DNA of 64,000 bases from the NCBI GenBank assembly GCA_030431515.1, contig JAUIIX010000006.1, positions 31,110-95,109 on the forward strand. Reading direction: 5' to 3'. Below, in pieces: positions 28,409-36,766 of this stretch. Positions within the stretch are counted from its first letter, which is position 1. Each line of letters starts with the position of its first letter. The notes under the pieces were generated by a model, which was not told the origin of the DNA, searched no databases, and saw nothing but the letters and a program-made list of their open reading frames with translations. The stretch is from a bacterium (lineage in GTDB: Bacteria > Bacteroidota > Ignavibacteria > Kapaibacteriales > UBA2268). The translations under genes and the position numbers were made by a program.

Positions 28409-29545
28409 CTACTCAATCCCTTTTAAAACTTCTACTACATATTTATAATCTTCATCAGTCATTCGATTATGAAGTGGAATTGCCATTGATTGATTATTTG
28501 CAATCATTGCTCCTGGGAAATCATTTGGGTTAATTCCAATTTTATCAGTATAGTAACTTAGCATAGTAACTGCATGAGTTCCTGGTCGAGTAGAAATTCC
28601 TTTATTCTGTAATATTTCCATAATTTCATTTCTTGAATAAGGAGATTTACTCTCATCAATCAAAGTTACATAAGATTGCCAACCGTGTTTGTAATTCTCA
28701 TCTCTCCAAGGAGTTGTTAGCCAATCAATTGAGGCAAGTTCTTTATCATAAAACTCAGCCCATTTTGCTCTTTCGTCTATGAAGAAGTCAAGCTTTTTAA
28801 TCTGCACAACACCAACTGCACCTTGTAAATCAGTCATTCTATAATTATAACCAAGCATATTAAAGTCAGGAAGAATATATGGCTTAGGTCCGTGATGACG
28901 TTGTTCTTCTGAAATAGAAGCCCCATGATTTCTCAATTGAGATAAATATTCAGCAATATCATCATCATTAGTAGTTAACATTCCACCTTCACCTGTAGTA
29001 ACAGATTTTCTTGGGTGAAAAGAAAAGCAACCTATATTTCCTAATCCACCAGCAGGTGTATTTTTATAAGCCGCACCAGCAGCACATGCACCATCTTCAA
29101 CCAACGGAATATTGCCAGCAATTTCTTTAATTCTATCCATATCAGCACACAAGCCAAATAAATGAACTGGTATAATTGCTTTAGTTTTAGAAGTAATTTT
29201 TGATTTTAATTGTTCTGGATCAATATTAAAAGTTTTAACATCAATATCACAAAATACTGGCTTAGCACCACAATATAAAATCACATTTGCAGTAGAAACC
29301 CAAGTAAATGCAGGTACTATAACTTCATCTCCTTCACCTACACCAAGTGCAACTAATGCCAAATGAAGTGCAGTAGTTGCACTCGTAACAGCAATAGCGT
29401 GCTTTACATTATGACGTTCTGCAAATAACTGCTCAAACTCTCTAACCTTTGGACCAGCTGTAAGCCAACCAGTCATAAGTGGTTCTTTAGTTGCTTGCCA
29501 TTCTTCTTCACCCGTTACAGGTTGTGATATTTGTATTTGTCTCAT
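28409..29545 (-). CDS. DegT/DnrJ/EryC1/StrS-family sugar aminotransferase
   Basis: 378 residues, PLP enzyme of fold type I. TSATTALHLAL binds the cofactor phosphate, PAFTWVSTANVIL and VHLFGL follow, and the internal aldimine lysine is K180 in FSFHPRKSVTTGEGG. It transfers an amino group from glutamate to a keto sugar nucleotide. Because WlbA in this operon makes a 3-keto UDP-sugar, this could be the WbpE/WlbC-type partner, but specificity cannot be read from the sequence. Confidence 0.9.
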   Translation of the reverse strand: MRQIQISQPVTGEEEWQATKEPLMTGWLTAGPKVREFEQLFAERHNVKHAIAVTSATTALHLALVALGVGEGDEVIVPAFTWVSTANVILYCGAKPVFCDIDVKTFNIDPEQLKSKITSKTKAIIPVHLFGLCADMDRIKEIAGNIPLVEDGACAAGAAYKNTPAGGLGNIGCFSFHPRKSVTTGEGGMLTTNDDDIAEYLSQLRNHGASISEEQRHHGPKPYILPDFNMLGYNYRMTDLQGAVGVVQIKKLDFFIDERAKWAEFYDKELASIDWLTTPWRDENYKHGWQSYVTLIDESKSPYSRNEIMEILQNKGISTRPGTHAVTMLSYYTDKIGINPNDFPGAMIANNQSMAIPLHNRMTDEDYKYVVEVLKGIE

Positions 29546-29557
29546 TTTAAAAATGTT

Positions 29558-30013
29558 TTAATTATTTGCTAAATTTTCATTTGAGTAAATGATCGATTTA
29601 TTTATTATTTCTTTTAATTTCGGAAATATAGTAATTACATCTCTAAATAAATCTTTTAATTCTTCTAATATGTATTCGTGACTAATTGAATTTCTTAATT
29701 CTCTGATTTCTAATAAGTCTTTTGAATTAGATATTATTCCAATTTTTTCTAAGTAATTTGCTTTATCAATTAAAGTAAAATTTGTTTCACCAAGTAAATA
29801 AAAGAAAGATTTTAAATATTTTTGTGTGAAAATATCACTCAGTCTTGAAAATCTTGCTGTCATTGCTTCCATCGTTTCAAGTTCTTCGTAATTGAAATCT
29901 TTAGTTGTATTTATTTTTTCAACTTTTGTAATTGAATATTCTAATATTTCAAGCCCTTTTTGCAGTTGAATAGTAAGAACTTCTATTTCACTTATTACTT
30001 TCTTCCTATTCAC
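29558..30013 (-). CDS. hepT: HepT-like HEPN-domain toxin
   Basis: 151 residues, all-alpha HEPN/DUF86 protein. The C-terminal third has the motif RNSISHEY, with R107-x4-H112-x-Y114: the R-H pair is the ribonuclease site, and the tyrosine is the residue modified by the MntA antitoxin in characterised HepT/MntA systems. It overlaps the nucleotidyltransferase gene by 4 nt. The pair lies inside the glycan operon. Confidence 0.85.
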   Translation of the reverse strand: MNRKKVISEIEVLTIQLQKGLEILEYSITKVEKINTTKDFNYEELETMEAMTARFSRLSDIFTQKYLKSFFYLLGETNFTLIDKANYLEKIGIISNSKDLLEIRELRNSISHEYILEELKDLFRDVITIFPKLKEIINKSIIYSNENLANN

Positions 30014-30297
30014 AGTATTATTGACTCTTCCATTGCTATTTCTTTAAAATTAGATTCTTCATCAAAAGTAAAATTCACTAAATCTATTTTTTGTTCACCA
30101 ATTAAATTTTTGATTTCTCTCAAAATTCTTCTTTTTCTTTCAGATTCAATTTTTTCTTTAGTTAGTAGCAATAAATCAATATCACCACCTTTTTTATTAT
30201 CATCTACTCTTGAGCCAAAAAGTCTTAACTCATAATTAGAAATATTATTATTAACTGAGTTTCTAATTGATTCTAATTGAAATTCACTTAAACGCAA
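30010..30297 (-). CDS. mntA: MntA-like minimal nucleotidyltransferase antitoxin, TTG start
   Basis: 95 residues. The nucleotidyltransferase motif LFGSRVDD..KGGDIDLLL is complete: G28-S29 and D39-x-D41. In MntA/HepT modules this enzyme adds AMP to the toxin tyrosine and so silences it. The start codon is TTG (30295-30297), directly next to the stop of the epimerase gene. The third acidic residue of the fold is probably in KIDLVNF (D about 72). Confidence 0.85.
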   Translation of the reverse strand: MRLSEFQLESIRNSVNNNISNYELRLFGSRVDDNKKGGDIDLLLLTKEKIESERKRRILREIKNLIGEQKIDLVNFTFDEESNFKEIAMEESIIL

Positions 30298-31278
30298 TTA
30301 CCTATCCAAAGGGTTTTCTTCACGCCATCTAATTAGCTCAAGTAAGCCATCATTTAAGTTATACTTTGGTACAAATCCTAAATGTTCATGAGCTTTTTTA
30401 TTAGAGCCAATTCTATTTTTTACTAATCTACGGGCATCATCTTCACTATATGGCTTGTACGTTACTTTTAAGTCAGATTCTTTCAACTCTAATATTAAGT
30501 CACATAATTGCTTAATACTTGTTTGAACTTCTGTCCCCACATTATAAAATTCATCAGTTCTTTCAGATTGTGCTGCTAAAACGTTAAATCTTCCAACATC
30601 TTCTACATAAACAAAATCATAAGCTTGTGAACCGTCTCCATTTATAACTGGTGGAACACCTTCGTCAATTTTATTCAACATAATTGGAATAACTCCAGTA
30701 TAAACAGCAGTTTGATCTTGATGAGGACCATATACATTCATATATCTAAGACCAACATAGTTTAAGCCATATCTATCTGCAAATGCTCTACACATAGCTT
30801 CACCTGAAATCTTTGTTGCACCATAGAAATTTTGATTATTGAAAGGATGTTCTTCAGTCATAGGTACTTGAACGGCATCACCATAAACAGATGCAGATGA
30901 AGAGTAAACAAGTTTCTTGACATTATTTTTAACACATGCTTCTAATACATAAAAAGTACCTGCAACATTTACTTCAAATGCAGTTCTTGGGAAATCTTTA
31001 CAATGAAGCAGCCACATTGCTGCTAAATGAAATACATAATCAACACCTTTCATCGCATCGTCAAGCAAATCAATATCCCTAATATCTCCACCATTTGGAT
31101 ATATCTTACATCTCGGATCTTTTAATTGATGAGTTAAGTTAGACTCTTTTCCTCGAGTAAAATTATCATATACAATCACTTCACCAACATCTTGTTTTAG
31201 AAGTTCACTTACTACAAAACTTCCGATAAATCCACCACCGCCTATTACTAAGCACTTACTATTCTTTAATTCATTCAT
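30298..31278 (-). CDS. NAD-dependent sugar-nucleotide epimerase/dehydratase
   Basis: 326 residues, extended SDR. NAD loop GGGGFIG (13-19), HLAAMWLLHCKDFP, YSSSASVYGDA, catalytic Y152-x3-K156 and YDFVYVEDV. General similarity is to UDP-glucose/UDP-GlcNAc 4-epimerases and related enzymes of glycan loci. The substrate is a UDP-sugar but cannot be named. It lies second in the operon, 109 nt after the antiterminator gene, and directly abuts mntA. Confidence 0.85.
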   Translation of the reverse strand: MNELKNSKCLVIGGGGFIGSFVVSELLKQDVGEVIVYDNFTRGKESNLTHQLKDPRCKIYPNGGDIRDIDLLDDAMKGVDYVFHLAAMWLLHCKDFPRTAFEVNVAGTFYVLEACVKNNVKKLVYSSSASVYGDAVQVPMTEEHPFNNQNFYGATKISGEAMCRAFADRYGLNYVGLRYMNVYGPHQDQTAVYTGVIPIMLNKIDEGVPPVINGDGSQAYDFVYVEDVGRFNVLAAQSERTDEFYNVGTEVQTSIKQLCDLILELKESDLKVTYKPYSEDDARRLVKNRIGSNKKAHEHLGFVPKYNLNDGLLELIRWREENPLDR

Positions 31279-31387
31279 GATTTTAATTAATTTAATTATA
31301 ATTTAATTCTTTTTTATGGCAATGCCCTTTCACTTACATTTTACTATATAATATAAGTTAATAAAATTATTGTATTTAGGTGAGTTT

Positions 31388-31897
31388 CTAAGCCAATATT
31401 ATGTTTTCTAACTCAATATTTACTATCAAAGATTTCCCTAAACTTTCGATTTCAACTACTAATTGATTCTTGCGGTTTACTTTAAGTATTTTTCCTTTAT
31501 AATCTTTGAAGATCCCCGAGGTGAACTTTACTAATTTACCCTTTTTTGGTTCCCCATCCAAAAACTCTACTTCTGTCCCACTTTCTAAAAATAACTTCAG
31601 CACATCAATTTCTTGCTGCCTAACTTCCACTGGTCTGCCCGAGAAAGAAATATATCTTGTTATTCCTTCAACCGCAATTAAATCATAAAGTTGTTCTTTC
31701 TTTACCTTTACAAAAATATAAGAATTAATAATAGGAACAAAAACATACTTCTTCCTATCGCTCCATTGCTTCAAAGTTTTTTTCAAGGGTAGATAATACT
31801 CCACACCTATTTTATCTAACCTCTCGGCAACTTTCTTTTCAGTTCTACTTTTAGTATATAAAGCGTACCATTTTGGTATATTCTCGCTTATTTCCAT
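31388..31897 (-). CDS. UpxY/RfaH-like NusG-family transcription antiterminator
   Basis: 169 residues. An NGN domain (about 8-105: KWYALYTKSRTEKKVAERL, YLPLKKTLKQWSDRKK, YIFVKV, GITRYISFSGRPVEV) and a C-terminal KOW-like domain (KGKLVKFTSGIFKDYKGKIL). Specialised NusG paralogues of this type are encoded first in capsule and O-antigen operons of Bacteroidota and let polymerase read through the long operon. Its position at the head of 22.6 kb of same-strand glycan genes, behind a near-perfect promoter, fits that role. Confidence 0.9.
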   Translation of the reverse strand: MEISENIPKWYALYTKSRTEKKVAERLDKIGVEYYLPLKKTLKQWSDRKKYVFVPIINSYIFVKVKKEQLYDLIAVEGITRYISFSGRPVEVRQQEIDVLKLFLESGTEVEFLDGEPKKGKLVKFTSGIFKDYKGKILKVNRKNQLVVEIESLGKSLIVNIELENIILA

Positions 31898-31933
31898 TTA
31901 TGAACTTTCTTACATTTTACGCAAAATAAAAAG

Positions 31934-31965
31934 CAAATATACGATTGTATGACTTTTAAAACAAA
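31934..31965 (-). promoter_or_regulatory. Promoter of the surface-glycan operon
   Basis: On the - strand: TTTG (31965-31962), a 20-nt spacer, then TATATTTG (31941-31934), an exact match to the Bacteroidota consensus TTTG-N20-TAnnTTTG. It lies 37 nt before the antiterminator start codon. A second TATATTTG occurs at 31980-31973 without a well-spaced TTTG. Confidence 0.75.
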
Positions 31966-31992
31966 CAATTAGCAAATATAAATATTAACAAA

Positions 31993-32023
31993 TTGATTTT
32001 TATTAAATAATTCTTTAATTTTA
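31993..32023 (+). promoter_or_regulatory. Candidate promoter of the AI-2E family permease operon
   Basis: TTG at 31993-31995, a 20-nt spacer and TAATTTTA at 32016-32023 (one mismatch to TAnnTTTG), 27 nt before the ATG at 32050. It is divergent to the glycan operon promoter. Confidence 0.45.
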
Positions 32024-32049
32024 AAAATTATTATTTTCAAAAGATATAA

Positions 32050-33123
32050 ATGTTAGACTTCAAAAATTGGAACTCACTATTAAAAAACATCTTGTATGTG
32101 TTAGGGATTGTTATGATATATTTTATCATAAACTACCTAAGTGTATATCTACTACCATTTTTCTTAGCTACAGTTGCAGCATATATTATCAATCCTTTTG
32201 TAAAATTCATTCAATATAAGTTAAAGTTCAAAAATAGAGTAATATCAGTATTAACTGTTTTCATCTTAATTGCTATAATTCTATCAACATTAGTATATTT
32301 AATTGGACCTTATATTATTAATGAAATTCGATTCTCTGCAGATTTAATTACACATTACTTTCAAGAAAGTTCCAAATCACCTGATTCTTTTACTACACTT
32401 CTGATAAAACAATTTAACAAAATAGTTAATCCTGAGTTTCTACAATCACTTGTAACAGAAACGAATATTAATAAATATGCCGAAGATTTAGTGATTACTA
32501 TTTGGAATTCATTCATGAAGATTTTTGGAATCTTTGAATCTATCTTTATAGTGATCACCTTTATTCTCTACTTACTTTTTATATTAGTGTATTATGATGA
32601 ATTTTCAAATAATTGGCAACGATATATACCACCTATTTACCGTAAAAATGCTATTATGGTATTCGAAGATCTTGAAAAATCAATGAAAATATATTTTAGA
32701 GGGCAAAGTAAAATTGTAGTACTTCTATGTATATTATTTGCAATAGGTTTTAAAATCATTGGCTTACCACTTGCAATTTTACTTGGAGTAATTACAGGAA
32801 TAGCCAACTTTATACCATACTTACAACTCGCAATGATACCACCTGCATTATTACTTACATCAATACAAGCATTAGAAAATGGAACACCATTTTGGCAAGA
32901 AGCACTTTTAGTATTAGCAGTTTTTGCGGTAGTCCAATTAATCCAAGATACAATTCTTGTACCCAAAATATTAGGTGGAGAAACAGGGTTAAACCCAGCT
33001 ATAATATTACTTGCACTTTCAATCTTTGGTGGACTCTTCGGACTTGTTGGGATGTTAGTAGCACTGCCAGTAAGTACTGTATTAATTAAGTATTATCAAA
33101 GATATATCTTAAAAGAAACATGA
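32050..33123 (+). CDS. AI-2E family transporter (PerM/YhhT-like membrane protein)
   Basis: 357 residues, about 8 transmembrane helices in the order known for the AI-2E exporter superfamily: two helices near the N-terminus, a helical soluble stretch (about 95-160), then membrane helices with LGVITGIANFIPYLQLAMIPP and QDTILVPKILGGETGLNPAIILLALSIFGG. These segments are diagnostic. Members export small molecules or ions; the substrate is unknown here. The stop overlaps the next start (ATGA), so the GNAT protein is translationally coupled. Confidence 0.9.
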   Translation: MLDFKNWNSLLKNILYVLGIVMIYFIINYLSVYLLPFFLATVAAYIINPFVKFIQYKLKFKNRVISVLTVFILIAIILSTLVYLIGPYIINEIRFSADLITHYFQESSKSPDSFTTLLIKQFNKIVNPEFLQSLVTETNINKYAEDLVITIWNSFMKIFGIFESIFIVITFILYLLFILVYYDEFSNNWQRYIPPIYRKNAIMVFEDLEKSMKIYFRGQSKIVVLLCILFAIGFKIIGLPLAILLGVITGIANFIPYLQLAMIPPALLLTSIQALENGTPFWQEALLVLAVFAVVQLIQDTILVPKILGGETGLNPAIILLALSIFGGLFGLVGMLVALPVSTVLIKYYQRYILKET

Positions 33124-33614
33124 AAGTAAGAATTGCAAAAAGTTCGGATTTAACTCAAATAGTAGAAATCTTTAATCAAGCTATAATAAATGGTGGTGCT
33201 AATGCCTTCACTAATACAGTAACTCCAGAAGAAAGAAAAAATTGGTTTGACAGCCATCAAGACCCAAACTTTATATTAGTATGTGAAATAGAAGAAATAA
33301 TAGTAGCGTGGTGTTCCATAACTCCATACAGACAAGGGCGATTAGCACTATCTAAAACAGCAGAAATAAGTTATTATGTTCATCAAGATTATATTGGAAA
33401 AGGAATAGGCAAATATATAGTCAAAGAAACTATATTGTTAGCAAAAAGCAAAGGTTTTAAAAACTTGATAGCTATAATGTTAGATACAAACGATGCAAGC
33501 AAAAATTTACTTTTAAAATTAGAATTTCAGATATGGGGACATCTACCCAAGATTGCAGAATTTCCAAATTATACTTGCGGACAATATTATATTGGTAAAA
33601 ATCTAACTATATGA
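33120..33614 (+). CDS. GNAT N-acetyltransferase (phosphinothricin acetyltransferase-like)
   Basis: 164 residues. It begins KVRIAKSSDLTQIVEIFNQAI, as Pat-type GNAT proteins do, and has the acetyl-CoA loop in VHQDYIGKGIGKYIV (about 92-106) followed by NLIAIMLDTNDASKNLLLKLEF. Relatives acetylate the amino group of small molecules such as phosphinothricin or methionine derivatives; the real substrate is unknown. It overlaps the AI-2E gene by 4 nt. Confidence 0.85.
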   Translation: MKVRIAKSSDLTQIVEIFNQAIINGGANAFTNTVTPEERKNWFDSHQDPNFILVCEIEEIIVAWCSITPYRQGRLALSKTAEISYYVHQDYIGKGIGKYIVKETILLAKSKGFKNLIAIMLDTNDASKNLLLKLEFQIWGHLPKIAEFPNYTCGQYYIGKNLTI

Positions 33615-33647
33615 CAATATTATCATATAATATTCGTTTTAGACCTT

Positions 33648-33962
33648 ATGAGTAATATACAAAATTTAGATCCAGAAAAGCTACTTAGAACAGCAGAAAT
33701 TCTAAAAACAATCGCACATCCAATTAGGTTGAAAGTGATAGAAATATTATTTGGGCATCAAGAACTATCAGTGTCTGAATTAAAAGATTACATAGATGAA
33801 GAACTCGAACAATCATTATTATCACACCATTTAATCAAACTAAAGCAAAAAGGAATCCTAAAATCAACAAAAAAAGGGCTAAACGTACATTACTCATTAG
33901 TTGATAAAAATATATCCTCAATATTCGAGTGCCTTTTATCTTGCAAACTAATTTACAAATAA
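33648..33962 (+). CDS. ArsR-family winged-helix regulator
   Basis: 104 residues. LKTIAHPIRLKVIEILF begins the winged helix; SVSELKDYIDEELEQSLLSHHLIKLKQKGILKSTKKGLNVHYSLVD covers the recognition helix and wing. The usual alpha3 metal motif (ELCVCDL) is missing, so if it senses anything it does not use that site; one C-terminal Cys pair (CLLSC) is present. It is the third gene of the + strand cluster, 33 nt after the GNAT gene. Confidence 0.88.
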   Translation: MSNIQNLDPEKLLRTAEILKTIAHPIRLKVIEILFGHQELSVSELKDYIDEELEQSLLSHHLIKLKQKGILKSTKKGLNVHYSLVDKNISSIFECLLSCKLIYK

Positions 33963-34031
33963 TAATTTATTGCTTTCCAAATGATTTGAAAAATATTTGC
34001 TTTTAGACTTAGCCAAATGAAATTTTTTCCA

Positions 34032-34346
34032 CTACTTAATACTTTCGTTTACATATTTCATAGCTTCGTTAGCATATTTTAACCAATTATCTTTGTAGTC
34101 ATTAGATACTTGTACCCACTCTTTCATTGGTCTGTTCTTTCCTGATGGGTCAAATAATTGTGAACCATCTAAACTTAATGCTTCTTTATGGATTTCACCA
34201 TTTAATTTGAATACCATTTCATTTTGAAAGAAACATACAAATGCTTTGCTTTTAATTTTGAAACATGATTTACCAAACATTTGACTTTGTACTGTGTCTT
34301 CTAATTGCTGACCAATTTCTATAAATAATTTTTCTTCTTTTGTCAT
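34032..34346 (-). CDS. TfoX N-terminal-domain-like small protein
   Basis: 104 residues. VQSQMFGKSCFKIKSKAFVCFFQNEMVFKL matches the TfoX N-terminal fold (MFG...F...GK.F..F..D.L..K). No C-terminal TfoX domain is present. Stand-alone copies like this are common in Bacteroidota and have no assigned role. It is convergent with arsR and follows the serine hydrolase gene by 11 nt on the same strand. Confidence 0.75.
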   Translation of the reverse strand: MTKEEKLFIEIGQQLEDTVQSQMFGKSCFKIKSKAFVCFFQNEMVFKLNGEIHKEALSLDGSQLFDPSGKNRPMKEWVQVSNDYKDNWLKYANEAMKYVNESIK

Positions 34347-34357
34347 AATATTTATTC

Positions 34358-35707
34358 TTATTTAATTCTTATTGCTTTGAAATTTGGGTTATGAGAAAAT
34401 TTTAACTCAGTTGCTTTTTGGTTTTCTATTTTATCAAAAATAACATTAAACTCTAATAATTGAAAAACAAATTCATTTTTGGATATTGGGAATAATTCAT
34501 TTTTCATTTGCCCTGTTTCTTGTAAATAATATTTATCATTTTCAGTAAATACATTTAAAGTGTCGCCTTCTTTTATTAGATATCTACCTTCAAATTTACC
34601 AAAATCATATTTTGATAAATCAACTAATTTAACTTCTTTTGGCATTTCTATTTCTTTGTCGTATAATATTTTTACAATATCAGATGTGATTTTTGCTTTT
34701 GGTGTATTATCATCATTTGTTAGAAATATGATATAATAATTACTTCCTGGAATGTAAGTAACAGCACCAATATATCCATTCATTCCTCCCCAATGTCCAT
34801 AAGCTTTAATTCCATCGAAATCTCTAATTCCCCAACCATACCCATACTGACCTTTATTATTATTTAATAATTCATCAGTTTTTTCTTTATTAAATAATTT
34901 ATTTGCAAATATTGCTTGTGAGAAATTCCATAAATCTTGAACAGTTGAATACATATTACCTGATGAAAATGGTTGATAATAATTTATATAATCTGCTTTA
35001 TGACTTTCCTTGTAAGTCGTATTATATCCATTTGCGAGATTATTTATTATACTATAATTATCAATTACACCAGAGTTATTCAAATTTAGTTTATCTAATA
35101 TAGAAGATTTAATATATTTTGAAAATGTTTGATTTGTAATTTTTTCAATGATTAATCCAAGTAAAATATATCCTGTGTTTGTGTATGAAAACTTCTCACC
35201 TGGATTAAAAATATAAGGCATTTCTTTCACTCTATCCATTGTATAATAAGGCGTTAAATCTCGTTTGCTGTCTGCTTTCCAATCTGAAAAATAATGGTAG
35301 TCTGTAATGCCAGAAGTGTGAGTTAATAATTGATATATTGTAACTGAATCAGATTTAGGAAAGTCTGGGAAATACTTAGATAGTTTATCATTCAAATCAA
35401 TTTTACCATCTTTTTCTAAATTTAATATTGCTGCAGCAGTAAATGGTTTTGTTATTGATCCAATTAAATATTTTGTTGAATCTGAATTTAAAATTCGGTA
35501 TTCTTTATTTGCATAAGCATAAGATTTATTAAATAATATTGTATCTGCTTTTGCAATTAATATAGAGCCATTAAACTTATTATTTTTAATATGGGCTTGT
35601 AAATAAGAGTCTATTTTTGATTGTAAATTTGTGCTTTCTAATCTGCTGTTTTCTTCATTACATGATAATAATAAAAGAGATAAAACAAGTAGTATAATTA
35701 ATTTCAT
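34358..35707 (-). CDS. Serine hydrolase lipoprotein, beta-lactamase class C/PBP4* family
   Basis: 449 residues. The lipobox LLLLSC (Cys16) suggests a lipoprotein. Active-site motifs are S84-I-T-K87 (SxxK), Y175-T-N177 (YxN) and HWGGMNG (HxG). An extra C-terminal domain (about 355-449) is beta-rich. Relatives are DD-peptidases, esterases or D-aminopeptidases, not necessarily antibiotic-resistance enzymes. It appears monocistronic with the downstream TfoX-like gene. Confidence 0.9.
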   Translation of the reverse strand: MKLIILLVLSLLLLSCNEENSRLESTNLQSKIDSYLQAHIKNNKFNGSILIAKADTILFNKSYAYANKEYRILNSDSTKYLIGSITKPFTAAAILNLEKDGKIDLNDKLSKYFPDFPKSDSVTIYQLLTHTSGITDYHYFSDWKADSKRDLTPYYTMDRVKEMPYIFNPGEKFSYTNTGYILLGLIIEKITNQTFSKYIKSSILDKLNLNNSGVIDNYSIINNLANGYNTTYKESHKADYINYYQPFSSGNMYSTVQDLWNFSQAIFANKLFNKEKTDELLNNNKGQYGYGWGIRDFDGIKAYGHWGGMNGYIGAVTYIPGSNYYIIFLTNDDNTPKAKITSDIVKILYDKEIEMPKEVKLVDLSKYDFGKFEGRYLIKEGDTLNVFTENDKYYLQETGQMKNELFPISKNEFVFQLLEFNVIFDKIENQKATELKFSHNPNFKAIRIK

Positions 35708-35764
35708 ATTTTTATAAATTAGTAAAGATAAAACTTACGCTTATAAATAATATTAGTTGCGAAA

Positions 35765-36763
35765 TTACAATTCTGTTAATGTTTTCAAAAAATCTATTAA
35801 AGCTACTTTCTCAACTTGCGATAACTTAAAACCTTTGATTAATTGGCTTTTATTTTGGTGATTATATCCACCTTTTTCATAATGAGAGATTACTTCTTCT
35901 AAACTTGCTACTGAGCCGTCGTGCATATATGGGTAGGTAATTTCAACATTTCTAAGTGATGGAACTTTGAATTTTCCGATGTCAGTGGGGTCAAGAGTAA
36001 ATCTATTTCTTCCTACATCTTTATAGCTTTCGTAAAGTCCATTATTATAAAAATTGTAATCTGAAAATAATACTCCTGAATGACATTTTGAGCAATTCAA
36101 ACTATCACTTTTGAATAGTTTTTCGCCAAGTAACTCTGATGAAGTCAAGTTTATCTTGTTTTGGATATGTTTATCGTATTTAGAATTTACACTTAAAAGG
36201 GTGCGTTGATATGCCGCTAATGGACGAATTACTGCATATACATTAAATTCTGTGATTAATTTATTATCTGAAGGGAATATGTATTTGGATTTATCTAATA
36301 AGTCACGAAATTCTGTATCACTATTTAATCGTTCAAGAATAGTTTCCCAATCATTATCAAACTCATTATGCTCTTGGACTGGAACAAGTGCTTGCTGTTC
36401 GAGAGTTGGAACTGAGCCCTCACGAAGAAATCTCTCTTGAAATATTACATTAAATATTGAAGGTACATTACGAGTTCCTGGTCTATCAAAAACACCAGCC
36501 CTCGTTTTTAAGTTATTCGCAAATGCTACATCAGATAAATGACAAGAAGCACAGGATATTGAATTATTTTTAGATAATAAATTGGAATTAAATATTTTTT
36601 CACCGAGTTTAATTCTATCAGGTGTGAATTTATTGTCATCAGGAATGGTATATTGAGGGAAATAATCAGGAATATTTAATACTACTACTTCATCAATATC
36701 ACTATCATTGTCTTCTCCACATGAGATTAACAAAGTAAGTAGTATTAAATATATTAATTTCAT
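35765..36763 (-). CDS. Diheme MauG/MbnH-like cytochrome c peroxidase-family enzyme (copy 2)
   Basis: 332 residues, lipoprotein (lipobox LLISC, Cys15). Two heme c sites: C71-x2-C74-H75 and C224-x2-C227-H228. The C-terminal DVGRNRFTLDPTDIGKFKVPSLRNVEITYPYMHDGSVASLEEV is the conserved end of bacterial diheme peroxidases. Against copy 1, the FWDGRA segment between the hemes reads FLREGS, so the Trp that relays electrons between hemes in many relatives is Leu113 here. It lies 3 nt after an MbnP-like gene; MbnH enzymes oxidise a Trp in their MbnP partner. Confidence 0.85.
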   Translation of the reverse strand: MKLIYLILLTLLISCGEDNDSDIDEVVVLNIPDYFPQYTIPDDNKFTPDRIKLGEKIFNSNLLSKNNSISCASCHLSDVAFANNLKTRAGVFDRPGTRNVPSIFNVIFQERFLREGSVPTLEQQALVPVQEHNEFDNDWETILERLNSDTEFRDLLDKSKYIFPSDNKLITEFNVYAVIRPLAAYQRTLLSVNSKYDKHIQNKINLTSSELLGEKLFKSDSLNCSKCHSGVLFSDYNFYNNGLYESYKDVGRNRFTLDPTDIGKFKVPSLRNVEITYPYMHDGSVASLEEVISHYEKGGYNHQNKSQLIKGFKLSQVEKVALIDFLKTLTEL

Positions 36764-36766
36764 GAT

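Noticed and set aside
32637..32966. 109-codon frame on the - strand
   Set aside because: It lies fully inside the well-supported AI-2E family permease gene and has no family features.
34358..35707. Antibiotic-resistance beta-lactamase
   Set aside because: The SxxK/YxN/HxG set fits the wider serine hydrolase family; resistance cannot be inferred.
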